Shown: one piece after another, positions 53,180 to 64,000 of the stretch
Numbering within the stretch: position 1 is the first letter of the stretch
How the letters are laid out: each line of letters starts with the position of its first letter
NCBI GenBank assembly: GCA_015680685.1
Contig: MNCI01009650.1
Span: 177,514 to 241,513, forward strand
DNA from: Gnetum montanum
Lineage: Eukaryota; Streptophyta; Gnetopsida; Gnetales; Gnetaceae
Direction of reading: 5' to 3'
Length of the DNA stretch: 64,000 nucleotides
Position numbers and translations under genes: made by a program
The notes under the pieces: model-generated
Database searches by the model: none
Told to the model about the DNA's origin: nothing
The model's input: only the letters and a program-made list of their open reading frames with translations

Positions 53180-53700
53180 AGGCCTTTGGAGACTATTCTA
53201 GCTGACTATGCTTGACTATGCTTTGCACTAGGGGAGAGCATAGTCCAACACTTAGAAACAATTTTGCAAAATGTGATCATGTGCTGACTATGATCTCCAT
53301 GGGAGGCTAACTATGCTCCCAACTAGGGTCAAACATAGTCTCAACACTTACAAAAAACTTACATAAATTGGCAAAAATTGGCTTCTAGCTAACTATGCTT
53401 GACTATGCTCTAGGGAAGTGGAGAGCCTAGTCTCAACACTTAGAAAAATTTGCCAAAACTAGGTCCTCATGCTAACTATGCTTGACTACACTCTGAGGTA
53501 GTGGAGGTCATAGTCTCAGCACTTAGAAAATCTTGTAGTGGCTAGCCTAGCACTTAGAAAAATATGAAAAATAGCCTTTTGTTGACTATGCTCTCTACTG
53601 AGTTGACTATGCTCTGAGGTAGTGAAAAGCATAGTTCCAACATTTAGAAAAATTTGCAGAAAGTAAGCCTCATGCTGATACTTAGGAAAATTTTTAGTTG
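53180..53700. repeat. ~115-120 bp tandem array in Tat-E LTR
   Basis: Four to five diverged units sharing TAACTATGCTTGACTATGCT, GAGAGCATAGTC and CAACACTTAGAAAAATTTGC. They lie in the first 550 bp of the LTR, that is, in U3. Confidence 0.8.
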
Positions 53701-53723
53701 AGATGTTGTAGCCTAAATTTGGT

Positions 53724-53799
53724 GGTGTTTCATTGGCATCCCTTTGTTGACATTTGAAGGAGTTGCCCAAGAGATGTCAACAAAGAATGACAAAACATC
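53724..53799 (-). other. PPT and 3' LTR-edge hairpin of Tat-E
   Basis: A 76-nt inverted repeat with a perfect inner 12-bp stem (CTTTGTTGACAT and ATGTCAACAAAG) and outer arms GGTGTTT and AAAACATC. The minus-strand purine tract is AAAGGGATGCC, more degenerate than in Tat-D. Confidence 0.75.
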
Positions 53800-54700
53800 A
53801 CAATAGGCTTGGCACTCACACCACTCTTTAGTACCTAATCAAATCTCATTGCACCATGCTCAAGAATGTTGTGGATAGTAGTATGCTAGGATTAATAGGT
53901 GTAGGTAATGTGCTAGGGGAATAAAGGAGATGAGGTGTAAACAAGGTGTCATGATGCAGGATGTGGAGTTATCATAGCTAATGATGACCAAATTACCAAG
54001 GTGGCTTGCCTCTGAAAATGTTGACCTCTCGTTAGAGTGCTCATGAGAGAGTTAGTGTGGATTCAGGGCTTGACTAGTTGCAAAATTGTAGCACTACTAA
54101 TTTTCTTGGGAACATATTTTTTTCCTCTAATTATTTTTCTTTTTTTTTCTTTTTTTCTTTTTCTTACTTTTTTTCTATGGGGCAAACCTGCTTTGGGTTC
54201 TACACATTACTAAGTGCAAACCACGGGGTGCTTTCCATCAAGTGGACTAGATGTGCTTTGCTTTAATGCTTGTGAAACTGCATCATGGCTATAGGATAAG
54301 TGTTTCCTCCTCAAGATGACTTATGTTACATTTGCTTGGGCTTTGACTAGCTAACAAAGGCTTCCCACAGGACAACTTATGTTATGTTCACCTTGGGTTC
54401 TATGGTTTAACTTGAATAAAGTGCCATGTAGTCATAACACACATGCATCAAAGGGGTTTGCAATCTTGACTATGTAGGGGAATTTAAAAGTACTAGGGCA
54501 TAGGGATAGATGTAGGTAGGCGATAGTAAGGTAATAGGGATGTGCACTCTTGAGAGGCATAGCTAGTCCAATTGTGCATATCAGAGCAATGTGATGACTT
54601 TTTGCTATGATTATATGTGCCTTTGTATGATAACCCATGGCTTCATCTTGCAAAAAAAACTTTGAGAAGACAAGAAAAGCACACAAAACATGAAATGCAA
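53800..54700. other. Tat-E 3' untranslated region
   Basis: No recognisable coding sequence on either strand. It includes a pyrimidine-rich run (about 54115-54180). It is the non-coding tail between minisatellite and PPT. Confidence 0.5.
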
Positions 54701-54702
54701 AT

Positions 54703-54985
54703 AAAATGCTAGGGGCGATGCTATGAGTGCTCCAAAATCTATTTTAGTTGTAGGTGCTCAAAAAGTTAGTAAAATGCTAGGGGTGATGATGCTGCTAGTG
54801 CTCCAAAGGTTGAACTAATTGCAAGAGCTCAAAAAACTAGTAAAATGGTAGGGGGCCATGATGCCACAAGTGCTCCAAAGGCCAAACCAATGGCAAGAGC
54901 TCAAAAAATTAGCAAAATGGTAGGGGGCCATGATTCCACAAGTGCTCAAAAGGTTGCACTAGTTGTAGGTGTTCCATTCTAAGAC
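54703..54985. repeat. ~70 bp tandem repeat, four copies
   Basis: Units begin at about 54703, 54771, 54842 and 54914, each with AAAATGGTAGGGGGCCATGA (or GCTAGGGG variants), AGTGCTCCAAAGG and GCAAGAGCTCAAAAA. Copies 3 and 4 are the most alike. In the Tat-E 3' region. Confidence 0.85.
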
Positions 54986-55079
54986 TGTAGGATCCTTGCT
55001 CGTGTGGTGTAGAAAGAGTGGGGGTGGGGGAGGGGGGAGTCAGAAGAATTCTCACTCGCTTGTTTGTAGAACTATGCGT

Positions 55080-55445
55080 GGTTGACTATGAACCTAGTTT
55101 AAGGTCTTAGTAGACTATAGCTTTACTAGTTTAAGATCCTAGCAGACCATAAACCCAATTTAAGGTTGTAAAATACCATGGTGTAGTATTTTATAGTTCT
55201 AGCAAACTACTATGTGCCACTTTAGCATCATAGTGGACATGTTGTGCTATTTTAGTGCCATAGAAAAAATGTTGTGCTAGTTTAGCATCATAGCGGATAA
55301 GTTGTTGTGCTAGTTTAACATCATGATTCAAGGATGAGTTGTGCCAATTTAGCATCATGGAAAATGAGAGGTTTAGGTGCTAGTTTAATGTCATAGTAGA
55401 TATGCTATTCTAGTTTATCATCATAGTAGATGATTTCTTACCTTG
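55080..55445 (-). repeat. Minisatellite of the Tat 3' region (Tat-E copy, ~11 units)
   Basis: About 11 units of ~30-35 bp, plus-strand core TAGTTTAGCATCATAGTGGA, homologous to the Tat-D array. Same position, just downstream of integrase in element sense. Confidence 0.8.
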
Positions 55446-55489
55446 CTCCATTGATGTGTGGTTTTGCATGCTAGGTGTAGTATGGATTC

Positions 55490-56660
55490 AGATACGAATG
55501 GTTCACTAGATTGGAAAAATCATTTTCATATTGGTCAACAAGCTTAAATCCTTCATTGTCATAAGCCTTAGTAATCAAGAAAGACCCTTCCCAGTTGGCT
55601 AAGAACTTGTCTATAGGTTCATGAATATCCTTGAGGACTAGATCCTCTTTCTTGATCAGGCATTGATGTTAGTTGTGATGGTGCTTTTTCCATTGATTTT
55701 CTTGGTACCATTCAATGTGATCAAGCATCTTCATATGCTCCTTCTCTATTGAGTCAAGGTTTATGGTTCTCAACTTATTGTTCTGAGCTTCATTGATGAA
55801 GCTTAAGAGGATCATTTGAAGTGATGGAACTTGTAATTCAAGTAAAAAAATTGCTTTAGATCCATAAATAAGGCTATAAGGAATCTTACCTATTATCATA
55901 TGACAGGTTGTGAAATAGGCCCATAGACTAGTTGCTTATGCCATCATCATTTGCTATTTCTTAGCATCTTCTTGAGAAGGTTGATGATGATTTTATTAGT
56001 GGCCTCCACTTGGCCATTCACCTATAGGTAGTATGGTGATGAGAAGGAATTTTTGATACCAAAGTGCTCATAAAAGGTTTTAATTTTGGTATTGCTATAT
56101 TGCAACCCATTTTCCATTACTATGGTCATGGGTAAGCTAAAACAGGTCACTATGTTATCAAGCACAAATTTGCAAACTTGTTGTGATGTTTTCTTCCTAA
56201 GGAGAATAGCCTCAACCCACTTGGTAAAATACTCAGTTGTAGTTATTATGAAGCTATGCCCTTTAGAGGACTTAGGTGGTGTTATGGGTCCAATGATGTC
56301 CAAGCCCCAACATTGGAATGACCATGTGATCTACATTGTGTGCAATTTAGTTCGTGGTACATGCATTAGGTTGCCATGTTGTTGGTAGATGTCGCACATT
56401 TTGACCTTCAAGACTCAACCATGCTCCATGTAAGGCTAGTAATAGCCTAACCATCTAATTTTTGTTGCCATTTCCCTAGGTGCTATGTGACCTCCAAGCA
56501 GTCCCTTGTGAACTTGTTCAATAATCATTTGTGCTTCACCATTGCTTACATAGGTTTTCAGTATGCCATCGTAGGATCTATGACATAATGTGTTATCACC
56601 CATGATGGTGTACTACCATGAAAATTTACATACTATGTCTTTTTGGGCTATAGTTAAATG
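55490..56660 (-). pseudogene. Tat-E integrase
   Basis: The zinc-binding part at about 56560-56390 has HKGLLGGH and GYYWPYM with the CxxC block degraded. The core (56303-56022) has LDIIGPITPPK with the first Asp kept and EYFTKWVEA. The second catalytic Asp is Glu (MENGLQYS for DNGPQF). The Glu of GQVEATN is kept after a TAG. The C-terminal domain at 55670-55490 reads DLVLK, FLANWEGSFLI, GFKLVD and LVNH. All three integrase domains are therefore represented. Confidence 0.85.
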
Positions 56661-56729
56661 TTCTGAAGGCTCACCCTATAGAAGGTACACCTTGATGTCA
56701 CCGTACCACTCTCTTGCATGGCTTGTGCT

Positions 56730-57350
56730 TACTATGGATATGGATGCAAGTTAGTGATTTGCATGATAGGCACAATGCAATCTAACACCGAGGTGGACAA
56801 TGTATGGAACATGTCAAATGTAATGCTTAAGACTAATGTTGCTAGTACATTGACTATTGCATTTTCATTCTGGGGAATATGTTGGACATTGGCTATTGCA
56901 AAGTGGTGAAGCAAGTTCTTTGCTAGGTCATAGTAAGGCTATAAATGCTAGGCCTTATAGGTGTAAACCTCTATTACCTAGTTGACCACTAATTATGAGT
57001 CACCTTAGATCTCCATGTGTTGGATCCCTAGGTCACATGCTACAAGGACACTACAATGGATACCTTCATACTCCTCCATGTTGTTAGTGTAAGGGAATGA
57101 AAAATAATATGTGAAGGGTTAGATCTCCCTAGAGGGAAACGTGGTAATGGTAACAATGCTACCTCCTTGAGAGGTTGAAGCTTTGTCAAAATGCAAGAGT
57201 GCCTCATAGCTATTGGGCACTTGGCTAATGCTACTAACATGCTCATCCAAGAATTCCAGGTCTATGGTTGCTTGATCATTTATAGGCAAAGTTGTGAGTT
57301 GTGTGGCTATAGCTTGATCCTTTGTTGAGGCTTGCACAACATAGTGTAGG
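56730..57350 (-). pseudogene. Tat-E second RNase H, between RT-RH and integrase
   Basis: The minus strand reads LLHFDKASTSQGGS (catalytic Asp kept), YYFSFPYTNN.EEYEGI (Glu kept), LGIQHMEIQGDS (Asp kept), LVV and finally VQHIPQNENAIVNVLATL, where the last Asp is lost. This block order is that of the extra RNase H of Tat elements. It lies downstream of the RT-linked RNase H, unlike in Tat-B. Two frames and several stops are involved. Confidence 0.78.
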
Positions 57351-57399
57351 TCAAGCTTTGCTATTATTGCTTTCTAATGTGTGATACGATTTCCTTCAT

Positions 57400-57740
57400 A
57401 GATATTTGTTGTGATTTCTTAGAGTACATTGGTTTTTCAAATGATGTTAAGTTGATTATGAAAAAGGTAATGCCTCCACTACTTAAATGAGAAGACTAGG
57501 AAAAGGCATTGCTTTTCCACATTGTTGCATTTCACTTCATGCACAACTAATGCATGGCTCAAGTAGTAAACTAAGACCTCTATGCCATCATCTCACTTTT
57601 GGCAAAGCAAAGAAGTGATGAACGTGTCAGAAGTAGTAAGGTAGATGTAAAAAGGTTTATCTCCTTATGGAGGGTAAACCATAGGAAGTTGTGCAAGCTC
57701 TTGCTTAAGGTTATCAAATCCTTGTTGGCATTGAGTTGTC
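57400..57740 (-). pseudogene. Tat-E RT-linked RNase H
   Basis: Follows RT with GFDNLKQELAQLP, PFYIYLTTSD, TSLLCQK and VLVYYLSHAL. Aligns with the Tat-D fragment at 35398-35610 and extends further, with FSFK.WRHYL-like sequence. Confidence 0.8.
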
Positions 57741-58307
57741 CACTTGAAGTGGGTTCCTTTCTTGAGTATATGTTGCATTGGCTATAACTTGTCTGTTAAC
57801 TAGGCAATAAACTTGCATATGAATTGTAATCTTAGCAAGCTTAGCATGTAATCGCTAAATATATATGTCATTGCATGTCGATATGTTGCTCCTAAATTCT
57901 TGAGTTCAAAAGGTATCATGATGTAGCAAAATGTACCCTAGGGGGTCATGAAGGTTTTACTGAGTTAGTGCTTAGGGTTGATCCTAATTTGGTTGTAGCT
58001 TAAGAACCCATTCATGAAGGATAATAAGGCATGTCCAACCATGGTATCGATTAGTTGATCAATACTAGACAACAGAAAGTTGTTCTTAATGGTTGCCTTG
58101 TTTAGGTCCTAGAAGTCTATGCAAATGCATATACTTCCATTTTTCTTAGGCACAAATATGATGTTGGATACCTAGTCTACATAGTCAATAGCCTAGGTGA
58201 AACTAGCTTTGTAGAGCATGGTGATTTCATCATAGATTCAATGCCACCTCAGGCTAGACCTTGGATGCTTTTTATTTTACTAGTTTAATGTAAGAATCAA
58301 GAATGAT
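57740..58307 (-). pseudogene. Tat-E reverse transcriptase, internally deleted
   Basis: Reads VSNIIFVPKKNGS, CIDF-TAG-DLNKATIKNNF, LLSFMNGFLSYNQI and IFSDYML, then jumps to FICKFIA and HILKKGTHFKW. Relative to Tat-D (about 35970 to 35665) roughly 0.2-0.3 kb is missing near 57845, including the YxDD box. FMDG is FMNG. Truncated upstream by Ath-3 at 58308. Confidence 0.85.
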
Positions 58308-59120
58308 TGATGAGACATGATATCGCATGGGCCGAAATATTGTGTATGCGATATCGTGTCTGCCCCTGTGATATCGCATACGTGATATTGTAGCTCATTA
58401 CCATGTCTATAAATAAGAGGCGGCTTTCCCTTGTTTCATCATCTAGATATAGACCCTTAGCTAAACTCTGGTAGTTTTACCATTCCAGAGATAGAATAAT
58501 TTCCATGTGCCCATAGTAGGAGTCTCAAAGTGAACAGATCTTTATTTGAGCAAATTGTACCTGAGCACACATTTGTGTACGACAATAAAGACGAACTTTT
58601 TGATAAACCTTGTAGCATGTGGACTAAGCTAAATAGGATTTAATTAATGTTAAATGTTTAAATGATTTCTTAGATAATTAATCTCTCTCAACCCTTAACT
58701 CTCCTAGTTAAGTGTATTCAGTACGACCGCTTCGAGCATGTGTGTAATGCTTGGTAACCTAGTAATGAGTAGTGTTTGGTAATCCCAGTAGCGTTGCACT
58801 AGTTCAAGGTGTGTATGGAAAGTGGGAATAGATACTGATGCTAGGACTATTAGAACTTAGTTAATTAAAGTTAGTCATTTAGTCTCTTCACCCTTCCCTC
58901 TTAGCATAAGGTTTTAAAGAGATAAAATAAAAATCATACACCTTAGGCTTACTTAACCATACAACTATGACAATACAAGTAAGTCTGGAAAGACAAAAAT
59001 TGATTAACCTTAAGTGTTCCATTAGAGTGCATAAGCACTTAGTCCTTGGAGTTCGACTAGATCGTGTGTGAGATGCTCATATTTGTATGGTTGAGTGTAG
59101 GGGTACCTCGCCACTCATCA
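58308..59120 (+). mobile_element. Ath-3 5' LTR (813 bp)
   Basis: Termini TGATGAG (58308-58314) and CTCATCA (59114-59120), followed after one base by the PBS, so a plus-strand 5' LTR. It interrupts the Tat-E RT. The final ~40 bp, GTAGGGGTACCTCGCCACTC, are nearly identical in all three copies. Confidence 0.9.
58318..58417 (+). promoter_or_regulatory. GATATC cluster and TATA box of Ath-3 LTR
   Basis: Three GATATC cores plus two decayed variants within 75 bp, then CTATAAATAAG at 58407-58417. Transcription would start about 30 bp on, which leaves a U3 of only ~130 bp. Confidence 0.6.
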
Positions 59121-59121
59121 T

Positions 59122-59139
59122 TGGCACCGTTGCCGGGGA
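59122..59139 (+). other. PBS of Ath-3 (tRNA-Asp type)
   Basis: TGGCACCGTTGCCGGGGA matches the complement of the plant tRNA-Asp 3' end (TGGCGCCGTTGCCGGGGA) with one mismatch. This primer is typical of Athila-type elements. Confidence 0.9.
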
Positions 59140-59690
59140 AATAGTTGTTTGTGTGCTATGTAGAACATAGGAAACCATTCATATCGTTGGGATCTAGAAT
59201 AAATCCTTAGGGTTAATCAAACGAAAAATAAGATAAAAGTAGATAGCACACCAAACAAGATAAAAATTTCTTCTTCTTCACATAAAAGCGCTTCACTGCC
59301 TAGGAAAAACACTAGAGATAGTCGGTGGCACAACACACATAACCAAGAACTGTCAGTTCCTCAACAATTCAGTGTGGTATATATTCATCATGATGAATAT
59401 ATACCCAACTTTACCTTTGTCTTCCATTAAGATGAACAACTCTGTTGGAGAGACTTGGAGGGTAACATAATGTTGCCTCTAGATAGAGCAGCCCCCAACA
59501 TGCTCCTTCGTGCCCTTACATGAATAGGCATGTCATAATTATATGTTGAGTACGTTGCATGTGATTACAACATAAGGGACTACCACCCTACAGAATTGCA
59601 ACATCAATAGGACTTGTGACAGGAGAGTTACTATACATTGTTGAAGGGCAAAGGACCCTAATGCTTCGCCCATCATAAGAAAAATTAAGG
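59140..59690. other. Ath-3 leader and start of gag region
   Basis: No uninterrupted frame. Fragments with HNTHNQELSVPQQ-like sequence near 59330 may be the decayed N-terminus of the polyprotein, but the start codon cannot be fixed. Confidence 0.4.
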
Positions 59691-61850
59691 GTGGTGAACC
59701 TATTTCAATAGGTTCTCCACAAAATAATGTTTCCCCTCCTAACGATGGTGAGGAGGTCGTGTATCAGAACATACACTTGATGATACACAACCCTAGTTCT
59801 GATCCCCACAAACACCAAGTGTTCAACGAGGGAACACAAACACAAGATAAGGGCAGGCATTCTGATCATCATCACGATCAGGGCCGAGATCACCGAAGAG
59901 AGGGTAGGAAACATCGTCATGGTGATGGTTCTCCTTCTTCTTCACCTTCATCATCACATTCACCCTCTCCTTCAACATCAGGACGTAGTCATAAGGAACC
60001 TCATCGTGAGGATAAGGGTAAGCAAAATGAGAAACCTTGACGAGAGAGTCAAAAGTGAGGACGAGGGAATTCTAGGGAATCAAGACATGGAAGAAGAGAA
60101 AGTAGGGAATAACGTAGACATCATAGATGCCATGAATGAAATGACCATGAAGAACCCCTACTTGCAACCTGAAGCATGTTAGACATTACGGAGGTTGTTA
60201 GAATACCTACAAGGAACCAAAAAGATAGCAGAATCAAGAGACTAGACATGAATAATATCCCACAAGTTGAGGGGGGATACAACGCTAATCCTTAGAATCA
60301 CTTATAGGCATTTCATGATGCCTATGCCTTGCAGAACATTGAGAACGAGTGGAAAAAATTAAAGTTATTTCCAAGGATACTAATAAAAGAAGCAAAAAGC
60401 TGGTACTAGTCCTTAGAACCAAAATGCATTTGAAGGTGGAGTATGATGCTAGAACTATTTAATGATAAATATCAAATGTACTCCCAAGTGTCCAACCTGC
60501 AAAAGTAGATCCAAGGATGGAAGCAAGGAAATCATGAACCCTTGGATTCTGCCATGGGCCAATATTATGCATTGCTACATTGTTGCATGGGCCATGGTTA
60601 CGCACAACAGGATCAACTAAGCCATCTCGTAGATGGACTTAGGCATGAAACCAGGAGAACCCTTGGGACGTATGCCTAAGGGAGACTATCAAAGCTTAGG
60701 TTTCATCAAATCCATAGATTGTTGGAGCAAGTAGCTAAGGAAGAAGAAGAGCTACACAAGAGAGAAAGCATGGAAGAGTATAACCATGATCCTTCCCTTT
60801 GAAAAAGGTGAGTGAGATTCTATGAGGAGGAGGAAGAGTTACCACTTGAAGAGATGGTAAATAGGAAAAACTTGCCACTCCAAAAATTAACAAGAGAAGT
60901 GTTGGCTAAGGTATATCAGATGTGGGACTCCTTAGATAGTGGATTTAAAACTATTCTAAAAATCGTAGAGGAGTCTAAGGAGTGAAGTAGTGACCATGAT
61001 AGAAAAAAGAAGAGGGATTTGGACCATGCATGTAACAAAGGTAAAGGTAAAATGGTTATCACTGAAGAGGTTATGGATTCAGATACATACAATGATGATG
61101 GATGTGAGATCTGCCAATATGACCATCCTAATGGATGTTTCCTGATAATCTCACATCTACAAGAGTCTGGGGTGTATGCACTTAACCCAACACTTAACAA
61201 ATGACAAGCACCCCATCAGTTACCTTATCCCTAAGGTAACCCAAGGTAGTTCCACCAACCATTAACATATTACCCAAGTGGAACTCCACCACAACCTATT
61301 AAACAACACTAGCAGTGGAAACACCCATAGTCATGGGGGATGCCACTACCAAGGCAACAATACCCTTATCAGCAACCGGATTCATATGGCTACTACATGC
61401 AGCAACCAATCTCTCCAAGTGACTCTGTTGGTCACATGACCCCACAACGTCACTACTAAGCTTAGGAGTACTATAGGACTCCTTCTTCTGGGAGAGACAC
61501 AGCACATGCATACCATCCTCTGAACCCATCCGTAACTCTTACACCGATAGATCCACTAACACCCGCTCCAATGATGCAAAGGGAACTCCCCACTCAATTG
61601 CAACAATGCAATGCTACGAGAGCTATAAACCTTTAACCCATTGCTAGTTCTGACAACTGTACAAGGAGAAGATATTTCTTTAGAACCAACAGTCCAAACA
61701 AGCTCTCAAAACCACAAGTGCTTGAGCCTCTGAATGTTCCTCCATCAATTAAGACTTCGAAGTTCCCTTCAAACCAAAAGTAGAGCTCAACATATATGGT
61801 TATGTTAAAACATACCATCACTGATTGGATCAAGGAAGGCCACCTTTCCA
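59690..61850 (+). pseudogene. Ath-3 gag relic
   Basis: Plus-strand relic with a His/Arg/Ser-rich N-terminal segment (59759-60040: DHHHDQGRDHRREG and a Ser-Pro run), a middle part with LEYLQGTKK and EEEEELPLEEMVNRKNLPL, a segment CEICQYDHPNGC (about 61110-61140), then a Pro/Gln/Tyr-rich tail. CxxC...HPNGC could be a metal-binding site. More than twenty stops were seen, many TAG. No canonical capsid signature was found, so gag is inferred from position between PBS and protease. Confidence 0.55.
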
Positions 61851-61859
61851 AGAAATTCT

Positions 61860-62422
61860 TTGATCCTTGAAGTCCATTGATTTATCTCCAAGTCACTAAG
61901 AATGAACCACGTAAAGCTCTTCTTAACTCAGGTTCTGGATTCAACTTAATATCACAAGAAATGTATAAAGAATGGGACCTACCTCCACTAAAGAAGAGTA
62001 ATATTCACTTAGAGATGGCTGACCAGTCCATCACTATTCCCTTGGGACTGGTGGAGGACATCGTTACCACTATGTGTGGTTGGTCATACCTAACTGATTT
62101 CCTAGTGATACAAGTCAACAATGACAAAGGATACTTCCCAATAATAATGAGAAGGGAATGGCTAAGTACTGTGAATGCATGCCTAGGAATCCATGATCTT
62201 TCCCTAGAAATATCTAAGGAAAACACTTGTGGGAAGATTGAGAAGAAGAAAGTTCCATGCATCACATACAGTGATGCAGAGGGTGATGGCGTACAGGAAT
62301 GTTTAGCATTTCCTGAATGCAACCGGTATGCACCAGAGGTTAACATACAAAGGTTCCTATATTTAGCAACCACACAACAAGAAAACACCCAATGGTTGAC
62401 AACTAATCAAGAGAGCAACTAA
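61860..62422 (+). pseudogene. Ath-3 aspartic protease
   Basis: Open frame of about 180 codons. The catalytic segment is ALLNSGSGFNLIS, with Asn for the catalytic Asp (canonical DSG/DLG). Then LEMADQSITIPLGLVEDI, DFLVIQV and IIMRREWLSTVNACLGI. This matches Athila-type protease (ADRSI..P.GIVED, DF.VLD, PIILGRPFL), with ILGRPFL degraded to IMRREWL. It would process Gag-Pol; this copy cannot. Confidence 0.75.
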
Positions 62423-62640
62423 CCAATATGCATGGAACTAACTAGGGGACCAACTTTCAACCATGTCGAAAGCATAGATACATTGGAGCAAGAGCATTGC
62501 CAACTTCCAACCCTTAACCTGAAAACATCAATTGGGAGAAGTTGGAAAATTCTAAAAAATTTAAACAAGCACTCATTATTTCAGATCTCTCCCTTCCAAC
62601 TTAGTCATGGGGGATATGGCTACCTATGCTAGTAAATTGA
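62423..62640 (+). pseudogene. Post-protease frame of Ath-3, unknown
   Basis: A frame of 66 codons after the protease, with no RT landmark. It may be the linker that precedes RT in Athila-type polyproteins. Confidence 0.3.
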
Positions 62641-64000
62641 GGCCCTCAGTTTCTTTTTAAGTTTTTGTTTTACACATTTTTGTTTTACAACTTTCTTTAA
62701 CTTTTCTATTTTTTTTTACAACATCATTCATAATTTTTTATTTATTTTTGTGTTTATTTATTTTGTTGATTCGTCACTTAATAAGTGTTCCTGATGGTGG
62801 TATGAACTGTATTCCATTGATTGCTAATGTTGGTTTTTTACCTTTAAAGTTATGATATTGATAATAAGGTATGGTTCTTTTGATATACGAAGCAATAAGT
62901 CCACTTCATCCATACATCCATAAATTTCTATGGTCTCTCTTGGCTTGGAATTGTACAGTCCCCTTCTTTAAATAATAAGAACTATCAATGAATCGGTGAC
63001 TGAGCATTTCTCAAACTAAGGACTCAAGGATTGAAAAGGGTGTGACTTCAAGGGAACTTGATGCATTTGTGTTGGCCATTCTCTTGGGTGCTTGGATGTT
63101 TTCTTCTTGAGTCTCCTGTACCATTCCAACGTTGCTCCATTATCAGGAAGCTGAGCTAATAAAAATAATAAGTCTTTGCATGGTGTGGTTCTCACGCAAA
63201 ACAAAAAAAGACAGTGAAAATTCAAAGCACGCCCCTTAGATGAAATAATTACTTGGGCTACAAGCACTAGTTATGGAACTAAAATAAACATGTTCCCTCT
63301 AACTAAGGCCCTTCTTACTTCCTACTTTCTCCTTGTTCGTTTTGTCGGAATGGTGGTGACTCTTTGGTGGAGACATTCATGTTACTTCAGGTGGATGGAT
63401 TGGCCAAATGTATTAATGCAAAGTCACTAAATGTGGTTGGTTTGAGGCTAGATTTGGAATGAGATCTACTAAGTCACATTAACCGTTAACACACAAGGGG
63501 CTGTACACCACTTTGTTCTTGAGACTCCATTCCTTTCTCTTCTCTCCATCCTTCTTTCTCCATTAAACACCTCATTGCTAGTTGTATTAATAGTCCATAT
63601 TTTGGTGGATGCATTGTTTTATTTTTAGTAAACTCTTGTTGTGAAGAATTTAATTCTTGCTTCCAAATGACATTTCTAGAGCCTATGGACTCTTTGAATG
63701 TGAGATTTTCAGGGCATTAAGTGCATGAGCCTACTTTGGGGAGGACCCACTGGCATTCCTATTTGGTGCATCCGTTAATTTCTTTCCCTTAAACATTTTT
63801 TGCAATCAAAATTTATTTTGTTCATCTCCATCTTTGACATCCATTTTGTCAGTGTTACCATTGTTTCTTTTTCTCCCTCTATCTTGATCCTTTTCTTTTT
63901 CTCCATTCTCTCACTACCAAAGGTTCGCTCTCAGTCATGGGGTTCCTGGTCCATTTTTTTCAATTTTTCTCCTAACCCCTACACCTTGGGTTGCCACCAG
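62641..64000. other. AT-rich non-coding tail to window end
   Basis: T-rich sequence (runs of TTTTTGTTTTACA at 62660-62760) followed by unique-looking sequence without supported frames. Neither RT nor the 3' LTR of Ath-3 is reached. Either the element lacks pol or pol lies beyond the window. Confidence 0.45.

Larger units (their letters stand above)
51801..53732 (-). mobile_element. Tat-E 3' LTR
   Basis: Minus-strand start TGAAACACCACC at 53732 and end in the complement of TGTAGTGACC at 51801. It contains a GA microsatellite with an assembly gap, a TATA box (52799-52806, TATAAATA on the minus strand) and a 115-bp tandem array. The PPT hairpin adjoins it at 53724-53799. Total length is 1932 including 237 undetermined bases. 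Confidence 0.85.

Noticed and set aside
62005-62388. 127-codon minus-strand frame
   Set aside because: It is antisense to the Athila-like protease frame, which has recognisable motifs.
1-64000. tRNA, rRNA or small RNA genes
   Set aside because: No cloverleaf with A and B boxes or rRNA segment was recognised. The tRNA-like matches at LTR edges are short primer-binding sites.

Overview
The window contains no recognisable host gene. It is a dense stack of decayed plant LTR retrotransposons of the Ty3/gypsy superfamily. Chromovirus (Tekay/Del-type), Tat-type and Athila-type elements together, LTRs of 0.8-3.4 kb, AT-rich sequence and pervasive nonsense mutations indicate a land plant with a large repeat-rich genome. 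A gymnosperm would fit, but nothing here fixes the species. No tRNA, rRNA, CRISPR array or bacterial-type operon was seen. Element names (Ath-1 to -3, Tat-A to -E, Tekay-1) are labels used only here. Clade names rest on domain order, primer-binding sites (PBS) and hallmark motifs read by eye, not on searches.

Layout. 1-1410: 5' end of an Athila-like element on the minus strand (Ath-1). 1871-11796: Tat-A, minus strand, gag and protease only, interrupted by a solo Athila-like LTR (Ath-2, 5221-6263, TSD TTAGG). 11797-15596 plus 49634-51044: Tat-B, minus strand, the oldest layer, with the order gag-protease-RNase H-RT-RNase H. 15597-49633: Tekay-1, minus strand, inserted in the Tat-B gag. It is about 10.9 kb once its guests are removed, and carries gag, PR, RT, RH, IN and a chromodomain. 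Each Tekay-1 LTR hosts a further element: Tat-C (18393-25340, plus strand, TSD TCATT) in the 3' LTR and Tat-D (31107-47310, minus strand, TSD GCTAG) in the 5' LTR. 51801-58307: 3' part of Tat-E, minus strand. 58308-64000: Ath-3, plus strand, inserted in the Tat-E RT and running off the window.

The most interesting object is Tat-D. Its pol frame is split between protease and RT by a block of about 5 kb (36808-41838) that ends in a good 3' splice site and looks like an intron of the element. Inside this block, on the opposite strand, lies a decayed multi-exon gene (37286-41300) with GT-AG boundaries. Its in-frame stops are almost all TAG, as expected from CAG-to-TAG deamination of methylated CHG sites.

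The five Tat-like elements share LTR termini (TGAAACACC and variants). Each has a 75-76 nt imperfect inverted repeat spanning the polypurine tract and LTR edge. The four whose 5' end is visible share a 17-nt putative PBS, and three carry a related minisatellite downstream of the coding region. Their LTR bodies are otherwise unalike and filled with different tandem repeats. All coding regions here are relics; several catalytic Asp residues have become Asn.
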